Source: Globodera rostochiensis
Lineage: Eukaryota > Nematoda > Chromadorea > Rhabditida > Heteroderidae
DNA: 64,000 nucleotides
NCBI GenBank assembly: GCA_018350325.1
Contig: JAEVLN010000001.1
Span: forward strand, 2,655,501-2,719,500
Reading direction: 5' to 3'
In this document: in pieces, positions 40,585 through 53,587 of the stretch
Position numbering within the stretch: position 1 is the stretch's first letter
Layout of the letters: each line of letters opens with the position of its first letter
Position numbers and translations under genes: made by a program
The notes under the pieces: generated by a model
Told to the model about the DNA's origin: nothing
What the model saw: the letters and a program-made list of their open reading frames with translations, nothing else
Databases searched by the model: none

Positions 40585-43500
40585 TCATTGCAGGTGGCAG
40601 CATGCCCTCTTCTTCTTCTCCTCCTTTAGATGAATCACTTCCGCTTTATGCGGTGGGCCGATGCCGTCCGCGGTCGGCGTCTGCTGCTGCTGTTGCTGGT
40701 CCATTAGCATGGCATTTTCTCGGTCCCGTCGCGCCTGCGCCAGCGAATTGTTCCTGAAGCTAATTTGGAGAATGCAAATTAATGGGGTTAAATTGAAGCG
40801 AATTAATTACATTTGTCTAATTATCTTCTATAAGTGGGGGCAGCGTTCAAAAGATGCAGTAAATGGTGAAAATGTGGAAAAAAATTCTTGCAAAAAAATG
40901 CGGCGACGGCATTTGCCACTCCTTACACTCATGGCCCCTGGGGCGTTCGTACATATTTTGTTAGAATAGCTTAGCGTCCCCTCGCTTTGAAACGAAACTT
41001 CCCTCCCCCCCCCCGGAAATGCCAAAAATTTTCAAAAATTCCTCTAACCATTTCACAACGAAAAACTCTTCAAAAACTAGGGTTGCTGCTCCCTGAAACC
41101 CTTCGGGGGTGGGAAAGTTGGGGTGTTCGTGGGTGAAGCCCCTCCCTAGGATGAGGCCCAAAAATTTCGTTGGGAATTTTTTGGTCACAAATTCTTAACA
41201 AAATTATGATTTTCTTGGCGATGGGGTGGCCCTGCCAAGCAAACCCAACAAAATTTTTGACTAAAACTCCGAATATTTTGAAGCCCAAACCCGGAAGCTT
41301 TTCGACAAGACCCGTGCCGGGGAAGAGCTCCCGCGCCCCACTAAAAATGCCAAAAAAAAAAAGGTTGAAAATGAAATTTCCCCAAAATGTGAGAAAGGCT
41401 TTTGCATGCAAAAAAACATGTTAGTGTTAAAAACAGGGAGTTAATGAAGCTAAATGTACTAATTTGGATAGAAAAGAAAGCAAATTTGGAGCTTAAGCGA
41501 CGGCGGTGGAGGCAAAAACAATGGGAAATTAAATACATTTTCAAATTATTTGAATTTTTGTCCATTATACACCGAATACAATTTCCCGATACCAGTGCCA
41601 GAACTGGACGACACTCGTGTAAAAGTGTCCTAAGACACAAAAAAAAATTGGAACCGGATTTTTTTTTCGTTTTTTTTGTTGTTTTTTATAATTGCACAAT
41701 TAAGGCACAAACATTGCATCAATTGCTCACTCTCGACCCTTCACATAATCAAAATAGAGAGGTCAGAGTAATTCAATCTCAATAAAATCACACATTGCTG
41801 CTGATTTTGTCAATCCCGCCTAACCTTCCGCCGCCGCTTCCGCCTCCTCCGTTCGCGTACTGTTGCTGTTGGTGCTGTTGGTGCTGTTGTTGGTTGTGTA
41901 TACTGCTCCGTTTTGTTGGCGTACACCATGTGGACGATGAGGACGACGGCACGTGCTGCTGCTGCTGCTGCTGTTGATGGGGAGGGACGGGCGAGCCGTG
42001 CGTGGGCGACGGCGGGAACGGACGCTGCCTGTACGCTTCCACAATGGTGTCCACCTGTTTAGGCGAGAAATTGCATGTTTAAATGTAGCGATCGATTGTT
42101 GTCAAAAAATTAGTAAAAAAAATGCATTGGGCAATTTTAATTAGAAAAAATGCTAAAATTTGTGTTAAAAATAAAACAATTCCATCCACACACCTCATGG
42201 TAGAGCGGTTCATCTGGCCGGAACGGATTTTCGTTGTCGTGCTCAGCTCGTCTTCAAGGTGAGAACGAGAATTAAATACACATAATCTATCAATTTAAAT
42301 TTAATGAATGCTCCGTCTTAATTAAAAAAAGAAATCAAAGAATTTTGAATAAAATTATCAATGTTTGCTGATGGAATCAAATTTTAAGTGTGATCTTAGC
42401 CCGGTCAAAAATCATGGCAATGATCAGACCAGCTTCAAACCGGCAGTTTTATGACGGTTTGACTGAGTCCGGATCATGTGATAATCCAGATCAATGATCT
42501 TGATTACGGTTATCCGAATGCTTATATCGCGACGATCTGACCCGGCCCACGATTCATGATCAAATCTATCTTATGGTCAGGCCCTGGGTCATGATCAAAT
42601 CTAGATCAATAATCTGATCACTTTCTCTGGATTCTGCCTGATCACCGCTATAATTGTGACGATCTGACCGGGCCCTTCTCTGGATTCTGCCTGATCACCG
42701 CTATAATTGTGACGATCTGACCGGGCCCTAGATCTATAATCCGATCTAGATCAATGATGATCTGATCATAATTACTCTGGATCCTGAGACTGACGCGGCC
42801 CTGGATGATGATCTCTGATCGCTTTGATCCGATCAAAATTCGCTAGAGACCAATGATCAGATCAGAAGACCATTTATTGCTAATTTGCAACAAAAATGTG
42901 TCTCACTTTACAAATGAGGGCAGCGGTGGACTGGTGACCACCGTCGTTGACGACGATGTCATTGTGCCTGTACTCGGCATGCCCGATGCACCGGCAATAG
43001 CGGATTCTGCTGCCGTTGTGGCATAATGATGATGATGTTGGCCACTCATTGTGGACGATGGCCCAATTTGGGCCGGCGGTGAGATGGGCCGGGGAAGTTG
43101 GGCAGTCTCTGTCGTCACTTTCACACGGCTAGGCGGAGCGTCAGGCCTACAAATTTTTTTAAATTTTGAATTTAATTGGCACATCCCCTTAGGGCTTTTG
43201 AGTAAATATTTGTTTAAAAAAGCTAAACAAATTTATTTTAAAGGACATTCCCTGCGGGGGTTTCCAAGTCGTAAATCGCGGTATGTCAACAAAACAGCAG
43301 CTTTGTGCCCCATAAATTTGGGCACGCAAGAGATCCGGAAGTGTGTGGGGATGGGGGGATTATGCATGCCAAATTTGATGGGTGAAAGCCCCCCACCCCC
43401 CGGGGGGTTGGCTCTTTAAATGGGAAACAATGGGCAGCAGGGGGAAGCATTGCGTCGGCTCGGCTCATTGCCCTTCCCCCCCCCCCCCGGGGGGACAAAG

Positions 43501-45246
43501 AGAGAGAGGGACGGACGGACGGACACACATTTTGGCATTGCCTACGGGGGGCAAATGGGTGGCGTAATGAATGAATGAATGAAATTGTTTTGTCTGTGAT
43601 GGTGTACTGCTGTGCCTGGAGGCGCCCAATGTGCCCCATTCCCCCCCCCCCCAATTCTTCTTAGCGTTTTGCTACTACTCGTTAGCCCCCGAGGGCAGCA
43701 GCCCAAAAGATGGGAGGCGGGGGGGGGCAATTTACCCGCATCGGCTTGCCTGCTGGCCCCCACCTAATTCCACCACCCCCTCACCCCGAAACAGCGCAGC
43801 ATACATTTTCCCCCAAAACTGCCTTCCGCCCCAAGGGGATAGTTTAGAGAATACTCTCCCCCCGTCCCCCCCCCACGCCACCCCCAAAGCAACGTACGGC
43901 GGGGGAAAAGCGGCTTATGCTTCTTCTTCCCATCGGCGAAACTAAGAGGATGGAGGGATATTCCGTCCCCGGAAGGGTTGGATTGGTCCTTTGCCCTGTG
44001 TGTCCTCCCTTTGTCTTTGAGTGTCGTGTTGCTCCCGCCCCAAATCCATCTCCTTTAAATTTGTTTCTCTATTGCCCCCACATTTGTGGTCGTCGGCTCT
44101 CCCTAATCTGCTGCTCCCCCCCCCCCCCTCCCCTCAGGGGTCGGAGATATTATTGAGAAGGATGTGGTTGGTGTAAAGGATGTGGAGGGATGTGATGCAT
44201 TCATTGATTGAGAGCAACAACCGCCCCCGAGGGTGTGGTCGGGACCAAACAGTAGTAGTAGTGGTAGTATCCTCTCTAGTACGAGAATGGGGGGAAGAGG
44301 ATGTCAGGCTGACGCCAGCAGCTAAATAATTTTGGGATTTGGACACACATCGTCCCGGGAGCCCCCCGGGGGCGGGAGGGGGGAGGGGGGGGGATGTGTT
44401 GCTCCCGGGGACTATTTGGGATGACGCAGCTGCTGTTGTTGCCTCCCCCCACAGCAAACAGTTGGATGTCGTCTCACTCTCTTCACCCTTCTCCCCCACC
44501 CCTGCCCCCTCGGGCGAGAATCGAAGCGTTTTGAAGGAATGAAAAAGCTTTTTTAACTGTCGCCGGGGGGGGGGGGGTGTTTCCCCGAGCATTGAGAGGG
44601 CCAATTTAACGGTTTGGGATGTCCCTATGTGTACACACACAAAGAGACCAAAAAACTTTTGCAGAGAGAGAGGGAGAGAAAGGACTCCATGTACATAAAA
44701 ACAACATAAATTTTTTGTCGTCCCCGGAGGGGTCAGTCAATTTATTGATGGAGTTGTGGAAAAAGGAAGGCATGTTTTGGGAGCATTTGTATGTACGTAC
44801 ATAAATAAGTCTAAATATTTGGGCCTTTGTTCTATTTCCGGTTTCATAAAATTGAGCGTCATTGAACGATTGTGCCCAACATAAATGTTTTATTAAAAAT
44901 CAACAACGTGTTAGACCCTTTTTAAAATAATAAAAATATTTCTAAATTAAAACATTTATTTTAGCCCAAAAGACGTTTCAAATTTGCACCCGCAAAAGTG
45001 CTGGCAACAAACAAACAAAAAATGATTCGTTAATATAAATTATGGCATTTTTCAAAACGCGACTGGCATTTTATTGAGCATTTTTTGAAGAAAAAAAAAG
45101 TCAATTTTTTTTTTAAATCTCACTCAGTGAATGCGGTGCTGTGCCGTGAATTGTGTTTGTTGTTGTGATTGTTGATGCTGTAGTCGTCGGTGAGCCCGTC
45201 GTCGTAGACAATCATTTGAACGTGCTCCTCACCCCCAAAGGACACT
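40585..45246 (-). CDS. low-complexity protein with C-terminal CAAX box (3' part)
   Basis: Five exons join in phase: 45246-45124, 43146-42912, 42241-42194, 42054-41825, 40753-40585 (about 267 residues). The order is VSFGGEEHVQMIVYDDG and an N/H-rich stretch; PDAPPSRVKVTTETAQLPRP and S/T-rich; DNENPFRPDEPLYHE plus VDTIVEAYRQRP; Q/H and glycine-rich stretches; SLAQARRDRENAMLMDQQQQ; and the end KEEKKKRACCHLQ. The last four residues CHLQ form a CAAX box preceded by a second Cys and a basic run, so the product is probably prenylated and membrane-bound (inference). Exon 42054 can also read through to a stop at 41788, giving a form without CAAX. 5' exons were not found within the G-rich DNA upstream. 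The acceptor before 42241 is weak. Family not recognised. Confidence 0.65.
42393..42880. mobile_element. GATCA-word repeat in an intron
   Basis: An array of TGATCATGATCAAATCTAGATCA-like words with an imperfect tandem unit (CTCTGGATTCTGCCTGATCACC, at 42636 and 42676). It begins near TAGCCCGGTC and resembles the other palindromic-word elements, but no target duplication was found. Confidence 0.45.
43200..45120. other. intron of the CAAX-protein gene, G/C-run rich
   Basis: Many C or G runs of 8-14 (43468-43490, 43639-43652, 44115-44129, 44561-44575), often as CCCC...GGGG palindromes. Long apparent frames here are compositional. No exon seen. Confidence 0.5.
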
Positions 45247-48200
45247 CTGAGGAGGGGGGTAAAAAAATTTTAAAAAATTCGTTGAAATATTTCTGATTTG
45301 AATTTGATTCTCATAATTTGTGGCAATTGAATGGATCAGAATTGATTGAGCGCCATTTTTTGTACATAGTGATCAGATCATATGCACATAAACTGAATGT
45401 TCTTGGGTGTGATCTGTTGGTCAATTCTTGTACCAACTTAGCATAGAAATCGAGATTCTCGATCAAAATCTCGATCGGTAAAATTCTACCGAGCTTTTTT
45501 GGGAATTTTTCATTTGATTGAAACACATATGATCATTTAAGTTTTTTCGAGCTTTTCAATTGGAATCTCGATCTCTCGACCGGTAGGTAGCCTCAAGTTC
45601 AATCTTTCTAGCAGTTCTGTTTGTCAAACAAACACTTGTTCACCTTTTGTGCTCAATGGCTGCCTCAACATTGTTGGGATGAGCTGCCATCGCGGCGATC
45701 GATGTGTTCACACAATTTTCAAAAATGGTGGTGCCACAACAAAAGCGGGTGCCGTCCGATTACAATTGTGTGCCACAAATCTGTGTGCTGCTGCTGTTGT
45801 TGCTGCTGGACGGATTGAAGAACAAACAAATAAAGCTCGCGGCCGGCACGTTTGCGAACGGAATAGGATGTGTGAACAAAAAAAGCGGCAAAAATTGAAT
45901 TAATTTTAAGCGAAAACGGGTGCTTAATGATGCGGGGAGGGGGGGGGGGGGTCCCAGATGATGAACACCCACCCACCCGCACACGCCCAATTTGTTGTTG
46001 TCCCCGCACGGAGGGGGGAGGAAGATTGATTAAAATAGGCAAAATTGGGCGGGCACTCGCAGCAATAGGCGAAAAAAATGCAATTAGTGCCGGCAGCTGG
46101 GGGGGGGGGGGAGAAGAGGGAGGGAGGAATATCGCTGCAGGGGACAACGAAGACGACGAATGCATATGGTGGGGAGAGCAGAGAGGGCTTCTTCTGCTTC
46201 TTAACAGCCAGCAGGGGGGGGGGGGGGGGGGGGGGGATGTCGCCCGAGGCGAATGAATGGGTGGACGGACGAAACGGGAGGGGGGGGGGGATAAAAGGGA
46301 TGAGGAAGATTGGATTTTGGAGAACATCATCCTCCCTCCCGCCTCCTCCGCCGAAGAAGACGAAGAAGAAGATGAGACAATGAATGAATGGGGAAGATTC
46401 GAATGGAGAAGAAATTCGACGACGACGAACGAAGGGGGGAACGAGCCGCGATTATGCGCGATTGGGGAAACTGGAAAGCGCTGGAGGGGGGAGATAATGT
46501 TGCTGATCGGCGAGCAGTTAATGGAATAATGAGGGCGACGACAAAATTGGAATCGGACCATTTGGGAGCGGCGGGGGAACGTTGAACCGTGACATAACAA
46601 TCCTCCGTTCTCGAATACTGAATGAAATAAAGGGGGGGGGGCGCAATATTGAGAACGAAAATTTGTTCGAGAATTTTTGAATGGATTCTTGGTCGCCTGC
46701 AATGTTCTTTTTCTGATCAAACTACTCTAATTGAGGCTTCTGATCAGACTACTCTAATTGAGGCTTCTGATCAGATTACTCTAATTGAGGCTTCTGATCA
46801 ACTACTCTAACTGGGGCTTCTGATCAGACTGTCTATTCTGATCGGGCTACTCTAATTGAGGCTTCTGATCAGACTACTCTAACTGGGGCTTCTGAACAGA
46901 TTACGGCTTCTGATCAGACTACTAATTAAAGCTGTGATCAAGCTAAGAAAATGATTTTAATTTTTTCTTAAATTTAACATTAATAATAGGGCGGTTGTTT
47001 TGTGTCTAACTCGAACTGAATCGGTTAGACAAAATTTTCGGGTGATGTACCGAAATTTTCGACTTGGTGTCCGGGTGGGTACTCGCCAAGGGGTTCGCCT
47101 TTTCAATCCGGTGTCCGGCGAGCACTCCCGAAAATTACGAACATTTTTTTTTGAGCAATGTTTTGTTTGATCAGTAGTATCAGGGCGAGGACGATCGAGA
47201 TTCTCGATCGAAATCTCCGATCGGTCCTCAAGTCTTTGTGCTCTAAGTATGTACGTTTGTGTACACAAAAAGTCTTTTTTTGCACGTCTATCACAGCATC
47301 AAAACAAATACGCAACATTTTGATGACGGACGGACGACTGACTTTACGCCGCCCGCCCCTCCCCCGCCCCGTGGCGCTGTGGGGGTGCGAAATAATTTAT
47401 TATCTTTCATGGAGCAAAGAGCGCCCACCCCCACACTCCCTCCCCCCCCCCGGGGGGGATGGCTGATTGGTTGTCCGTCTGTCCTTAATTTTTTGATGGG
47501 TTTTATGTGTACGAATGAGTGATTAATTGAATTTTGTTGTCTTTGACATATTGCGACAGATTGGAAAATTGCGTTTTTTTTTGAATTTTTAACGGAATTT
47601 TGAAAAAAAAAATTTGAAGTGTTAAAGAGAAATGCTTTTGGATCACTTTTGTCTCCCAAGCTATTGAAAATAACAACAAAAAAAAACGTTGCGCCGCCAA
47701 TTTACAGGATTCAAAAATGTTGAGAGAATTCGTCATTCTCGACGGACCGACCGAACATGGAGGGCCGCTCTCGACATATTTGTACAACAAACATAAAAAA
47801 ATTGTTGCTCTTTCCCCCCCCCCCTCTTCAATAAATGCGGGAAAAAATGGATTGAAAGGACAAGGCGTAAACAGAGGGGCTAGGGGGAGAGGGAGGGGTC
47901 CGGCCCGTCCAAGCGGGGGGGGGGGGGGGGGGGGGGGGGGGGGTCCGTCCGGTCGAAAAATGTTTTATGTATGGCGGTGGTAAACGCCGGGGGGGGGGGG
48001 AGGTTAACGGGCACCAGCACCTCCAGCAAAAAAGGGGGGGGGAGGTGTGTGGTAAAATTGGCCCATCCCTTTCCAGGTTCCAGCAGCCTCTACACTTCCA
48101 TCCATTCGCCACACCTTCTCAACAATTTGTTGTTGTCGATGGATGACAAGTGGCGGGATGGTGGGGGGGGGGGGGGGGTGGGGGGGGCAAGAAGAGTGAT

Positions 48201-51200
48201 GACGATGACGGGCTGTGCTGCTGATGGGGGTGAACATTTTGGTGGGTGGGGGTAATGGGGGGAATTGGAGAATGAAAACCTCCGGCGGATGAGGGATGAA
48301 GGAGTCACTGATCGGGAAGGGTGGTGTCTTAGTACTCCTCGGGAAGGGGGGGGGGGTGAAGGAGTCACTGATGATCGAAAAGGGGAGAGGGAGTCACCCC
48401 TCGGGGAGTCACTGATCAGAAAGGGGGGGGTGGGAGAGAGAGGAAGGAGTCACTGGAGGGGGGGGGGGGGATCAAATATGATTTAATAAATGGAAAGTTT
48501 TAGTTTAAAATATTTTTTTAAACATTTTTTGGCTTTTTTAATAAAAATAAATTTGAATGTCTCCAAGAAAATGGGATCGATCAATCCATCCCCTGGAGAC
48601 GAGAGAAGTGATTTCTTGATGAAGAATGAATCCTTTCCTCGGGAAGAGGAGAAGAAAAATGATTTCAAGATCCAGCAAGACGAATTCATCATCCTTACTT
48701 TTCGTTGAGTAGAGCGCGGTTTTAAGGTTAAAAATAGAGCCCAGACGATCGAGATTCTCGATCGGTCCGCAAGTCCCCGAGCTCTAATTAAGAAGATTGA
48801 TCAAAAATGAGAAAATCTATTCATTTTCTGCTGGTTGTTCTCGGGAAGAAGGAACAAACAAACAAAATGACATGAATGGTCCTTGAAATGATCAAAAACT
48901 GGGTCTAGTGAATGATCAAATATGTATGAAGAGATTCAATCCTTTTGGCGGGGGTATAAAATAAGCTGATCAGATTAAGCTTGGAGAGCGTAAGATTGGG
49001 GGGATTGGAAGATAAAGCTAACTGAATAAAGCGGAGGAGTCACTACACTCTTAGGCAATAAAAAAATGCTTTGAAGACGGCCCAACAGCAGGAAGCTCTA
49101 GCTGATCAGAACGAAAGTGGAGAGTGAATGTGCGACGATGCGCCGGAAAAAAAAAGAAGAGATCAAAGATTGCATTTGTAATAACCTCCAAGGAACAAAA
49201 TGAACAAAGATTGATCCCGCCAACAGTGAACAAACACATAAAAACATATCGGGAAGGACGGAAAAGCTTCATAAAAATTTAAGAATTTGCCCCTCAAGAA
49301 AAGAAAAACAGTAAATTGAGAATGATTCTTGTGTATTTGTGCCATGAAAGCAGTGAATAAAAAGCCCATTTTTTTGTCTGTTCTCGAGTGGTGCTCAAGA
49401 GCATTCTCGAACCGCTTTCCGCGCACAAAAACTGCCACTGCGGGGGCATGTCGGAAGGGATCTGTTGGATGGACGGGGAATGGCGCTGGGAGGGGGGGGA
49501 GGGGATCAAAGGGCGTAATGATGATCGGTTGAATTTCGGAAAATGCATCGCGCCAGGCTTGCGAGCGAGCGCCGTGCCACCATCGCCAAATACACACATA
49601 ATGAGCATGGGGAGGCGCGGTGGCGGGTGGGTGGGGGGGGGGAGGGATTCATCATTATCTCCACCCAATCGTCCCGCCCCGCGGGGTCCGTCGCATCTAC
49701 ACACATCGCAACGCCGGCGGCGGTGGTGGTGGTGGTGGCGGCGGCGGATGAACTCAAAGAGCAGTCAGTCAGCCCCCCCTGCCCATAGCCCACACATCCC
49801 ACCCCATTGATTTTGGAGAGCGACGACCACCCCCCCCCCCCCCGACCGACCGAGACCGACCCGACCGACAACACTCTGCTTCTGACGACGACGACGATGT
49901 CAGGGGGGGGGGGATGAATGGATGGAAGGGAAGATTGGGGCTGGATGATGTCAAAGTGATGATGAGGAAGGAGGAGGGATGAATGGATGAAAGGGAAGGA
50001 AGGATGGGCTCTGGATGATGTGCCCTCGGGGGAAGCAGCAGAGCACACACACTTCGCATTCCTCCCCATTTCGTTGCCGTCGGGGAGAGCGCAAAAGGAA
50101 TGGGGGGCGCCACGCTCACTCACTCTCGACTCGACACACGAGAGTGAGGATGGAGATGGGCAGCTCTCGAGAATGAGTGGGGGAGATGAAGCGCGGCGCC
50201 ATTGCTGGGAGAGCGTGACAGAGAAGAGGAGTTAAAAATGAAGACAAATGACAGGAAATGGAGAGGAAAGAGAAAGAGGAGAGAGAGAGAGATAACAGTG
50301 AAAGGAGGAAGGAGTGCGAGAGAAGTGAAGAAATAGCACAGCACTAAAGAAAAGAGAGCAAACGGAGAAAGAAAGAGAGAGAGAAGCAGAGAGAGAAAGA
50401 AGGTGATTTTCTGTGTACGGATGGGGCAAGAAAGAAGCAAAGGAAGGCACTCGTAAAGAAAAATTTAATAATTTCTTTTTACCCTCCCCCCCCCCCCGGG
50501 GGGCACAAAGTCTGCGTCTCTGCCCCCCAAAATTTGTCTCTTTCTCTCAGCTCCCGTGTCTGAACATTCATTCGTATTCTGTGCACACCGAAGGAAGACA
50601 AAAGAGATTGTCTCGTCAATGTCTCTCTCTCTCTCTCTCTCTCTCTAGAAAGCCCAATATGAGGAGGGCGCAGACAAAGAAAAAGCCAACGAAAATAGTG
50701 CGGCATTTTGAGAGGAAAAAGCGAGAGAGAGAGAGAGAAAGCAGAAAAATGAGAGAGCCTCAGAGAGTGAGAGAGCAAAGCAAAATCAGCCATTTGAGTG
50801 GCCGCCGGCCGGTCGCTTTAGAAGAGCGAGCGGTAACTTATACATTTACTAGACGACGACGACGACGGCGTAGTTGGGGTGGGGGGAATGAAAACGGAGA
50901 AGATTGTGACTTCTCTTTTATTCCTTCTCCTGTCTGTTACAGGAAAAGTGAATTTTCGAGAAATCTTTGTACGCTAAAAAAGGTTGAATTTCAATGCAGA
51001 ATTTCTCATTTCTGAAGCCCGAGAAGTTGGAGGAGTACAGAGGCTAAGTTTGCCAACAATGTCTCGCGTTCGCTACGCGCAGAGTTTCGAGAATTTGGTC
51101 GAAGTTATTCTCATTTTGAAAGCTTGGCGAGAGCGCCTGTCAAAGTCAATCTCATTTTATAAAACAATAATTCTGAGAGCTAGAGCTTAACATTTTAGGC

Positions 51201-51305
51201 AATTCTGATCGATTTTCATTAATTCGTGCTCTTTACAATGACACAACATTTTCAGGTTACTAAAAAACCAACGATCTTTCATAAATTTTAACAAAACATC
51301 GCACA
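45247..51305. other. 6-kb G/C homopolymer and microsatellite region, no gene seen
   Basis: 5' exons of the CAAX-protein gene may hide here. The content includes G runs (46216-46235, 47917-47942, 48163-48177, 48459-48470), a 27-bp minisatellite with TCTGATCAGACTACTCTAAT (46707-46930), GGAGTCACTGATC repeats (48300-48455), GA-rich sequence (50250-50420) and a (CT)n run (50620-50646). MITE-like CTCGATCGGTCC pieces lie at 45440-45590, 47188-47235 and 48737-48787. Long proline-rich frames across it are rejected as artefacts. Confidence 0.55.
48737..48787. mobile_element. 51-bp minimal hAT-like MITE
   Basis: TAGAGCCCAGACGATCGAG at one end and CCCCGAGCTCTA at the other; the flanks GTTAAAAA and ATTAAGAA match at 6 of 8. 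The smallest member seen here. Confidence 0.45.
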
Positions 51306-52955
51306 ATGACTTGCGGGTTGGCTGTCAAACGTCCGTTGGACCTTGGCCAGGACGGCACTTTGGTGGACGTGAAGCGGCCGCGCCACAGCGGTGCGTCACC
51401 CCAATGCTCACCTTTTCGGCCACAACTCGGCATCCTGGCCACTTCGTTGATGCAATCGACGGTCCCAATCAAGGTTTTTTAACCAATTATTCAATCAATT
51501 TTTGACAAATTCAAGGAGTTCACAACCTAATTTTTTGCAAAAATTCTGGACAATTTTGAAATGATTTGGCGATCGGAAAGTAAGCAGAGTTTCCGAATCC
51601 GTTCAAACACATCAAATCGATTGTTTGTATTGACAAATTCTATGTTGTTCAACATAAAGTACCAATTACAATTACAATTAGGTCCCCACCCCGCCGCCCT
51701 TTGGTTGTGGTGGTGGTGTTGCTGTTGCATCATCGCCGTTTGCTGATGTGTCGGGCCGTTGTCGGCTGTCCAGCACCCAGTTGGACACGTACCTGCGCGC
51801 CGAGATCCAAGCGCTGAAGCGTCGCAGGCTTATCCCGCGTCGTCAGGCCATCTTCCCGGACGGGGACGGGTACAACAACGGTGCTATCACCAGCACGCCG
51901 GTGAGCTCCACCAGCGCGTTTCGCAAGGCGTCCTCTCCGTCATCATCAAATGTACGTTTTGACGAGCTCGGTGTTTCAGAGCTTTACATTATTGATCAAT
52001 ATGTATGATGGGTGATCCAATCATGTCTAATGTGAATGACGTTTAGTCGGGCTCCGATTCGGAGACTGAAACGATGAAGACCGGCAATGCCGAGGAGGAG
52101 AAGCGTGCCATGCTGGAGGCGCTGTACCAGAAGCCGCAGTTTTCGCTGCGTCAAGTGAAGCTGATCTGTGAACGCTTGCTCAAGGAGCAGGAAATGCGCC
52201 TTCGCTACGAGTGAGTGGGGCACTTTTTTGTGTTGTGCCGGGGGTTCACGAAACTAACAAAAATCCCCGGATGTTACCCTAAAACGTGCGTTATCTCTGT
52301 TGCTAAACTGTTTCACAATGCGGACCGGTTTTTTATTTTTGACTAATATTTTGTCGTTTTAACAGATATGAGACTATTTTGAACAAGAAGTTGGAGGAGC
52401 AACATGAACAGTATGTTCAGTTTGCCAAGGAACAGTTGGACACCAACGCGGCAATGAAGGGCGACGACATCCCATGTGAGCGCGGTTTTTAAGCCCATCG
52501 CATATTTGTTACAAATTTGTTTTTGGAGAGCGTCATGTCTTTGGATCTTAGAGAGGATCGGGTTGGATGTAAATCCCGCCGGAGATTTTTAGGGATACAG
52601 TACCCCCCCCCCCCCCAAACATTTTTGGGTTTTTTTTTCGGAGGGGAAATTGGTCCGTTGAGCGCGACGCTCAGATGGCTAAATTCCCCCCCCCCCCCCC
52701 CCCCCCCCTCTGGCTACGCCCTTGGCCTGAACATAAATACTGGTGACTCTAGTCTGGATTGGATTGGAAAACCCAAGTCTGGATTTTTTGACCTCCCCCC
52801 CCCCCGGGTTTGGGTATGATGGAGTTGAGAATTATCTGTGTACCCGGGGGGGAGGGACCGGTTTTATTGATATCAAAATTCCAATTCTAATTTATATTTT
52901 CCCGAAAATTGTCATTAGTACTTAATTTTTTATTGCACCTTCAGATTTGTCATGA
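51306..52955 (+). CDS. akir-1: akirin, nuclear regulator of chromatin-linked transcription
   Basis: Five exons join in phase: 51306-51473, 51682-51951, 52047-52210, 52366-52475, 52945-52955, giving 240 residues. The start MTCGLAVKRPLD and VKRPRHSGASPQCSP is the akirin N-terminus with its nuclear signal. TQLDTYLRAEIQALKRRR follows in exon 2. The conserved C-terminal block is FSLRQVKLICERLLKEQE...LRYEYETILNKKLEEQHEQYV, and the protein ends IPYLS, the family's usual YLS end. That end depends on an 11-nt last exon after CACCTTCAG; if intron 4 is retained, the protein would end CERGF instead. Akirins bridge transcription factors and chromatin remodellers, including in innate immunity and muscle development. 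Intron 4 contains long C runs. Expected single-copy gene, complete here. Confidence 0.93.
52476..52944. repeat. akirin intron 4 with long C tracts
   Basis: Runs of about 15 C (52602-52616) and over 20 C (52686-52708), plus CCCCGGGTTTGGG. Such tracts can form quadruplex or slippage-prone DNA next to the micro-exon. Confidence 0.6.
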
Positions 52956-53587
52956 GGGGACAATGCGGAAAAGAAAGAAAGGAGGAGGGGAGAAAGAAAC
53001 AAATCGCCACAAAATTATTACCACCACCAAACGTGTCGCGTCATCGCCCGCCACCACCATTTCGCCTATGTGTTCTTTTTTTCTATCATTCATCAATCCA
53101 TCATGATCACACAATTCATTTTTTTTGTCGTCGTCACATCGATTGTTTTCAAAAAGATGATCATTCATTCAATCAATCAATCAATCTGATTATAGATATG
53201 ACACCCACCCACACAAAAACATACACACAACTTTTTGTCTATTATTTTAAAGTGAAATGTGCTGCGTTTTTCTGCTTACATAGTAACGTAACATGATGAA
53301 GTTGCGCGCACTTACCAAGAAAACGAATTTTGGTACTTTTTTTTGTTGTTGCTTAGTTTTTGGGCAAGGAGTTTAACCAAAAATAAATTTTTTGTTCAAA
53401 ATTTTAAACAAAAAAAAAAGAGCGGACAAAAAAGCAAGTACCGGAATTGTTTTTGTTACATAATGAGCGAGTTTTACATGTACACACACATTACCATATT
53501 TTTTGTGTTCGATTTTTTGTTTCTAAAAAATTTCTAAACTAAATTTAGCAACAAAAAACGCAGTTGGAATACAAACAAAACAAAAAT

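Noticed and set aside
45719..46720. 333-codon minus-strand open frame
   Set aside because: Rich in proline, serine and homopolymer-encoded runs across G tracts; no domain, no codon pattern, and several overlapping frames are equally open.
49163..51015. Several frames of 100-200 codons in the 49-51 kb region
   Set aside because: Low-complexity GA, CT and G/C tracts; no splice-consistent or domain evidence.
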